From assembly GCF_901873365.1 (NCBI RefSeq), contig NZ_CABFLM010000126.1, positions 3,714-67,713 of the forward strand: a stretch of 64,000 bases of DNA, read 5' to 3'. Below the pieces are notes generated by a model. It ran no database searches. It had not been told where the DNA came from and saw only the letters and a list, made by a program, of their open reading frames with translations. Shown piece after piece: positions 62,542 to 64,000 of this stretch (its first letter is position 1; the number at the start of each line of letters is the position of its first letter). The position numbers and the translations under genes were made by a program. This stretch comes from an uncultured Aggregatibacter sp. Its GTDB lineage: Bacteria > Pseudomonadota > Gammaproteobacteria > Enterobacterales > Pasteurellaceae.

Positions 62542-62838
62542 TTAAGGTGAAAATGAGGGTTGGGGATAAAGCCGGCGGCTATGAACTACCGTTTTGATAT
62601 ACACGGTTTCTTCAACAACGCAATAAATAATACGATAATTTCGACAAAAGGCTTCACGCTCACCGTCTTCGCGCAAACGACCGATGGCATCAGGCATAAA
62701 GGCAATCAAACGGAAGGTTTTTTCAAATTCGGCGAGGAGTTTTTCCGGAGTAGAAATAAACCCGGTGAATTCGTAAACATTGGCGAGGATTTCATTGATA
62801 TTGTCTGTGGCGAGTTTAGACAAAATCACATTAGCCAT
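62542..62838 (-). CDS. RelE/ParE-family toxin of pair 2
   Basis: This 98-residue protein (MANVILSKLATDNINEILANVYEF) shows the ParE/RelE layout: N-terminal helices, FRLIAFMPDAIGRLREDGEREAFCRNYRIIYCVVEETVYIKTVVHSRR. The RNYRIIYCV and VYIKTVVHSRR strands are the best family match and give the basic surface. The ATG overlaps the antitoxin stop by 8 nt. The frame opens 21 nt earlier inside the antitoxin, but ATG 62838 is better. Opposite orientation to pair 1. Confidence 0.87.
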   Translation of the reverse strand: MANVILSKLATDNINEILANVYEFTGFISTPEKLLAEFEKTFRLIAFMPDAIGRLREDGEREAFCRNYRIIYCVVEETVYIKTVVHSRRLYPQPSFSP

Positions 62839-63016
62839 AAACCGACTCGTGTTGCTCATCCAACTGCGCGAGTTCGGCCGCTTTCTGTTGAATGGTGTGT
62901 TGCCATGTTGCGCGCGCCTCTTCTAACGAATGACAACGCCCCATCAGAATATCCTCATTGCCTCGCGCAATATTCTCAGCTAAAAATGCGTCATACCCTT
63001 TTTCAGTCAGCAACAT
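62831..63016 (-). CDS. antitoxin of RelE/ParE-type pair 2
   Basis: This 61-residue acidic protein begins MLLTEKGYDAFLAENIARGNEDI and continues through LEEARATWQHTIQQKAAELAQLDEQ, a long helix typical of short antitoxins that lack an obvious DNA-binding fold at the N-terminus. The ATG follows GAGGAGAAAATA, a strong site, and a promoter is seen upstream. An upstream in-frame ATG lies within the REP unit and is not used. Confidence 0.8.
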   Translation of the reverse strand: MLLTEKGYDAFLAENIARGNEDILMGRCHSLEEARATWQHTIQQKAAELAQLDEQHESVYG

Positions 63017-63043
63017 TATTTTCTCCTCAATAAATTGCGTTTT

Positions 63044-63072
63044 ACTATAATCGTGCGCCCCCACAAAATCAA
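63044..63072 (-). promoter_or_regulatory. promoter of toxin-antitoxin pair 2
   Basis: On the minus strand TTGATT (63067-63072), 17 bp, TATAGT (63044-63049). A REP unit begins 5 bp upstream of the -35. The start codon lies 28 bp after the -10. Confidence 0.68.
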
Positions 63073-63077
63073 CTCCC

Positions 63078-63349
63078 GTAGCGTGCAACTTGTTGCACGA
63101 AATCGCAAATCACGCACCGAGGTGGAATCTGTCGTGCATCAAGATGCACGCTACAATATGAATCTCCCCTTTTTGATGGCGCGCGTTTCCTAACGCGTGC
63201 CTTTTATATCAATCGATTATCGGCACACGCTGTGAAGCGTGCGCCATCAAAAGGGAAATCGGTCGTGCTACGCACGAAATCATGAATATCCGAAAGGTGG
63301 TGAATCACGTTCCGTGCGCGATTCGGTCGTGCATCAAGATGCACGCGAC
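63078..63349. repeat. REP-like cluster 8 with one 82-bp element and a collapsed unit
   Basis: GTAG unit 63078-63099, inverted CATC unit 63133-63154, 82-bp element 63171-63252, a collapsed unit near 63264 (CGTG joined directly to CTACG) and an inverted CATC unit at 63328-63349. The 365-bp gap between antitoxin 2 and the 53-residue orphan gene holds no gene other than these. Confidence 0.86.
63171..63252. repeat. 82-bp paired-hairpin element (family C), copy 3
   Basis: Full GATG/CATC ends, spacer with AATCGATT. Its left flank, from the inverted CATC unit through AATATGAATCTCCCC, is identical to the flank of copy 4. Confidence 0.87.
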
Positions 63350-63407
63350 ACACTAGATGAAGTTTGAATGCTTGTTTTTTAAGCGGATATTTATTTTAGG
63401 CATAAAA

Positions 63408-63433
63408 AAACGGCTAGCCTAAAACTAACCGTT
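63408..63433 (-). terminator. terminator after the 53-residue orphan gene
   Basis: AAACGG(C)TAG and CTA(A)CCGTTT pair with one mismatch around 7 nt; the minus-strand tail is TTTTTTTATG. 20 bp past the stop. Confidence 0.75.
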
Positions 63434-63453
63434 TATATCCTTTATTAATTACA

Positions 63454-63615
63454 TTACGCTACTTTTCTATTTTCCTTTTTCGGACCATGCGTTTCATCGC
63501 CTTTGAAAAGATAACGCTCATCTGCTAGCATTTTGGGTGCGACTTTGAGAAGTAAATCCATAACTTCACCACTACGTTTGTACACCTCTTGAGTGGAATA
63601 TTTTCTCTCTTTCAT
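63454..63615 (-). CDS. hypothetical protein, 53 residues
   Basis: I do not recognise this protein. It begins MKERKYSTQEVYKRSGEVMD, has a hydrophobic helix LLLKVAPKML, and ends in a basic, Gly/Pro/Lys-rich tail (HGPKKENRKVA). GGAGTAAGTAAA precedes ATG 63615, a good ribosome-binding site, and a clear terminator follows, so it is probably a real gene. It lies 5 bp downstream of the GNAT remnant stop and could be the partner of that gene in a lost or partial toxin-antitoxin module. Confidence 0.6.
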   Translation of the reverse strand: MKERKYSTQEVYKRSGEVMDLLLKVAPKMLADERYLFKGDETHGPKKENRKVA

Positions 63616-63620
63616 TTTAC

Positions 63621-63818
63621 TTACTCCTTTTCTCTTAGATGTTCTTCTAAAGCCTCTAACGAAATTATCAAATCTTGGCAACCGTCTTCGATAAACCCGA
63701 ATCGGCGATAGTAATCGCGCAAGGCATTGTTACCTTCTTCCACATCAACTAACTTTATATACTTGCCATCCAGCTTTTTCATAAAAATAAGGCAAGCAAA
63801 TAGTGAATATAGGAACAT
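63621..63818 (-). pseudogene. GNAT-family N-acetyltransferase, C-terminal remnant
   Basis: The frame codes for the last ~65 residues of a GNAT enzyme: KYIKLVDVEEGNNALRDYYRRFGFIED matches the end of motif A/B (usual xNxxAxxxYxxxGF acetyl-CoA region), followed by a short tail. The N-terminal catalytic part is missing and the upstream sequence is a REP cluster (63870 onwards). An ATG at 63818 could start a fragment MFLYSLFACLIF, but it lacks a GNAT N-half. Probable remnant after deletion at the repeat. Confidence 0.75.
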
Positions 63819-63869
63819 TTTACCTTTCAGAACGAAATCGTCAATCACGCACCGAGGTGGAATTTTCCC

Positions 63870-63941
63870 GTAGCGTGCAACTTGTTGCACGAATAAAAAC
63901 GCGTGTGAGGGCAATCATTCGTGCATCAAGATGCACGCTAC
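63870..63941. repeat. REP-like cluster 9 (inverse pair)
   Basis: GTAG unit at 63870-63891 and inverted CATC unit at 63920-63941, the right unit running directly into copy 4 of the 82-bp element. Confidence 0.86.
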
Positions 63942-63957
63942 AATATGAATCTCCCCT

Positions 63958-64000
63958 TTTTGATGGCGCGCGTTTCCTAACGCGTGCCTTTTATATCAAT
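63958..64000. repeat. 82-bp paired-hairpin element (family C), copy 4, cut by window end
   Basis: The first 43 bp, from TTTTGATGGC through the first hairpin and into the spacer, match copies 2 and 3. The window ends inside it, so the rest cannot be seen. Confidence 0.85.

Noticed and set aside
61003..64000. Integron cassette array (palindromic attC-like sites between small genes)
   Set aside because: No integrase, no conserved core sites of the attC type, and genes face both ways.
60980..64000. Prophage or transposon island
   Set aside because: No transposase, integrase, phage structural gene or terminal inverted repeat is visible.

Overview
The window reads as a chromosome segment of a Pasteurellaceae bacterium of the Haemophilus influenzae/Aggregatibacter type. 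The main evidence is the very frequent 9-mer AAGTGCGGT (and its complement), the DNA uptake signal of that clade, both inside genes and as inverted pairs acting as terminators. Gene content and order agree: ygiW-qseBC, engB-comM, comF-nfuA, and the full isc operon behind trmJ/suhB. I favour Aggregatibacter, but the genus is an inference.

Layout. 1-7.5 kb: a DUF535 gene cut by the window edge, engB, competence gene comM, a yibQ-envC cell-division/peptidoglycan pair, gpt and pepD. 7.5-13.6 kb: gltS, a family-9 glycosyltransferase overlapping a YczE-type membrane protein, mobB and an MFS exporter, set off by clusters of short palindromic repeats. 13.6-20.5 kb: rnt, gloA, qseBC with ygiW, an aminotransferase, fdhE and trmN6. 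20.5-27.6 kb: dnaE, mrp and metG. 27.7-35.1 kb: iscRSUA-hscBA-fdx-iscX with trmJ, and divergent suhB. 35.3-45.3 kb: metK, slyD, a SIMPL protein, rraB, mscL, trkA, rsmB, fmt and thrS. 45.5-56.7 kb: a fructosamine-kinase-like gene, an OmpA-type lipoprotein, sohB, rdgC, def, nfuA, comF, a HAD phosphatase, a ribosome hibernation factor, yajQ, serB/ytjB and tsaD. 56.9-60.9 kb: the rpsU-dnaG-rpoD macromolecular synthesis cluster.

The last 3 kb, after the rpoD terminator, is different. It is a small accessory patch packed with REP-like palindromes and four copies of an 82-bp paired-hairpin element. It holds two convergent RelE/ParE-type toxin-antitoxin pairs, a GNAT acetyltransferase remnant and a 53-residue orphan. 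Between the two toxin pairs is an unannotated locus I read as an Ibs/Sib-type type I toxin-antitoxin system: a 19-residue hydrophobic peptide, with a near-consensus promoter on the opposite strand driving an RNA that covers the whole ORF.

Regulatory sites read directly from the sequence include CRP-S (Sxy/TfoX-dependent competence) sites before comM and comF, a CTTAA-N6-CTTAA QseB box before ygiW with a terminator hairpin before qseB, an IscR type-1 site over the isc promoter, and a MetJ-like box at the metK promoter. The palindromic repeats fall into families with a GTAG or GATG foot and a hairpin. That is the architecture of REP elements mobilised by TnpA-REP (RAYT) proteins, though no such gene lies in the window.
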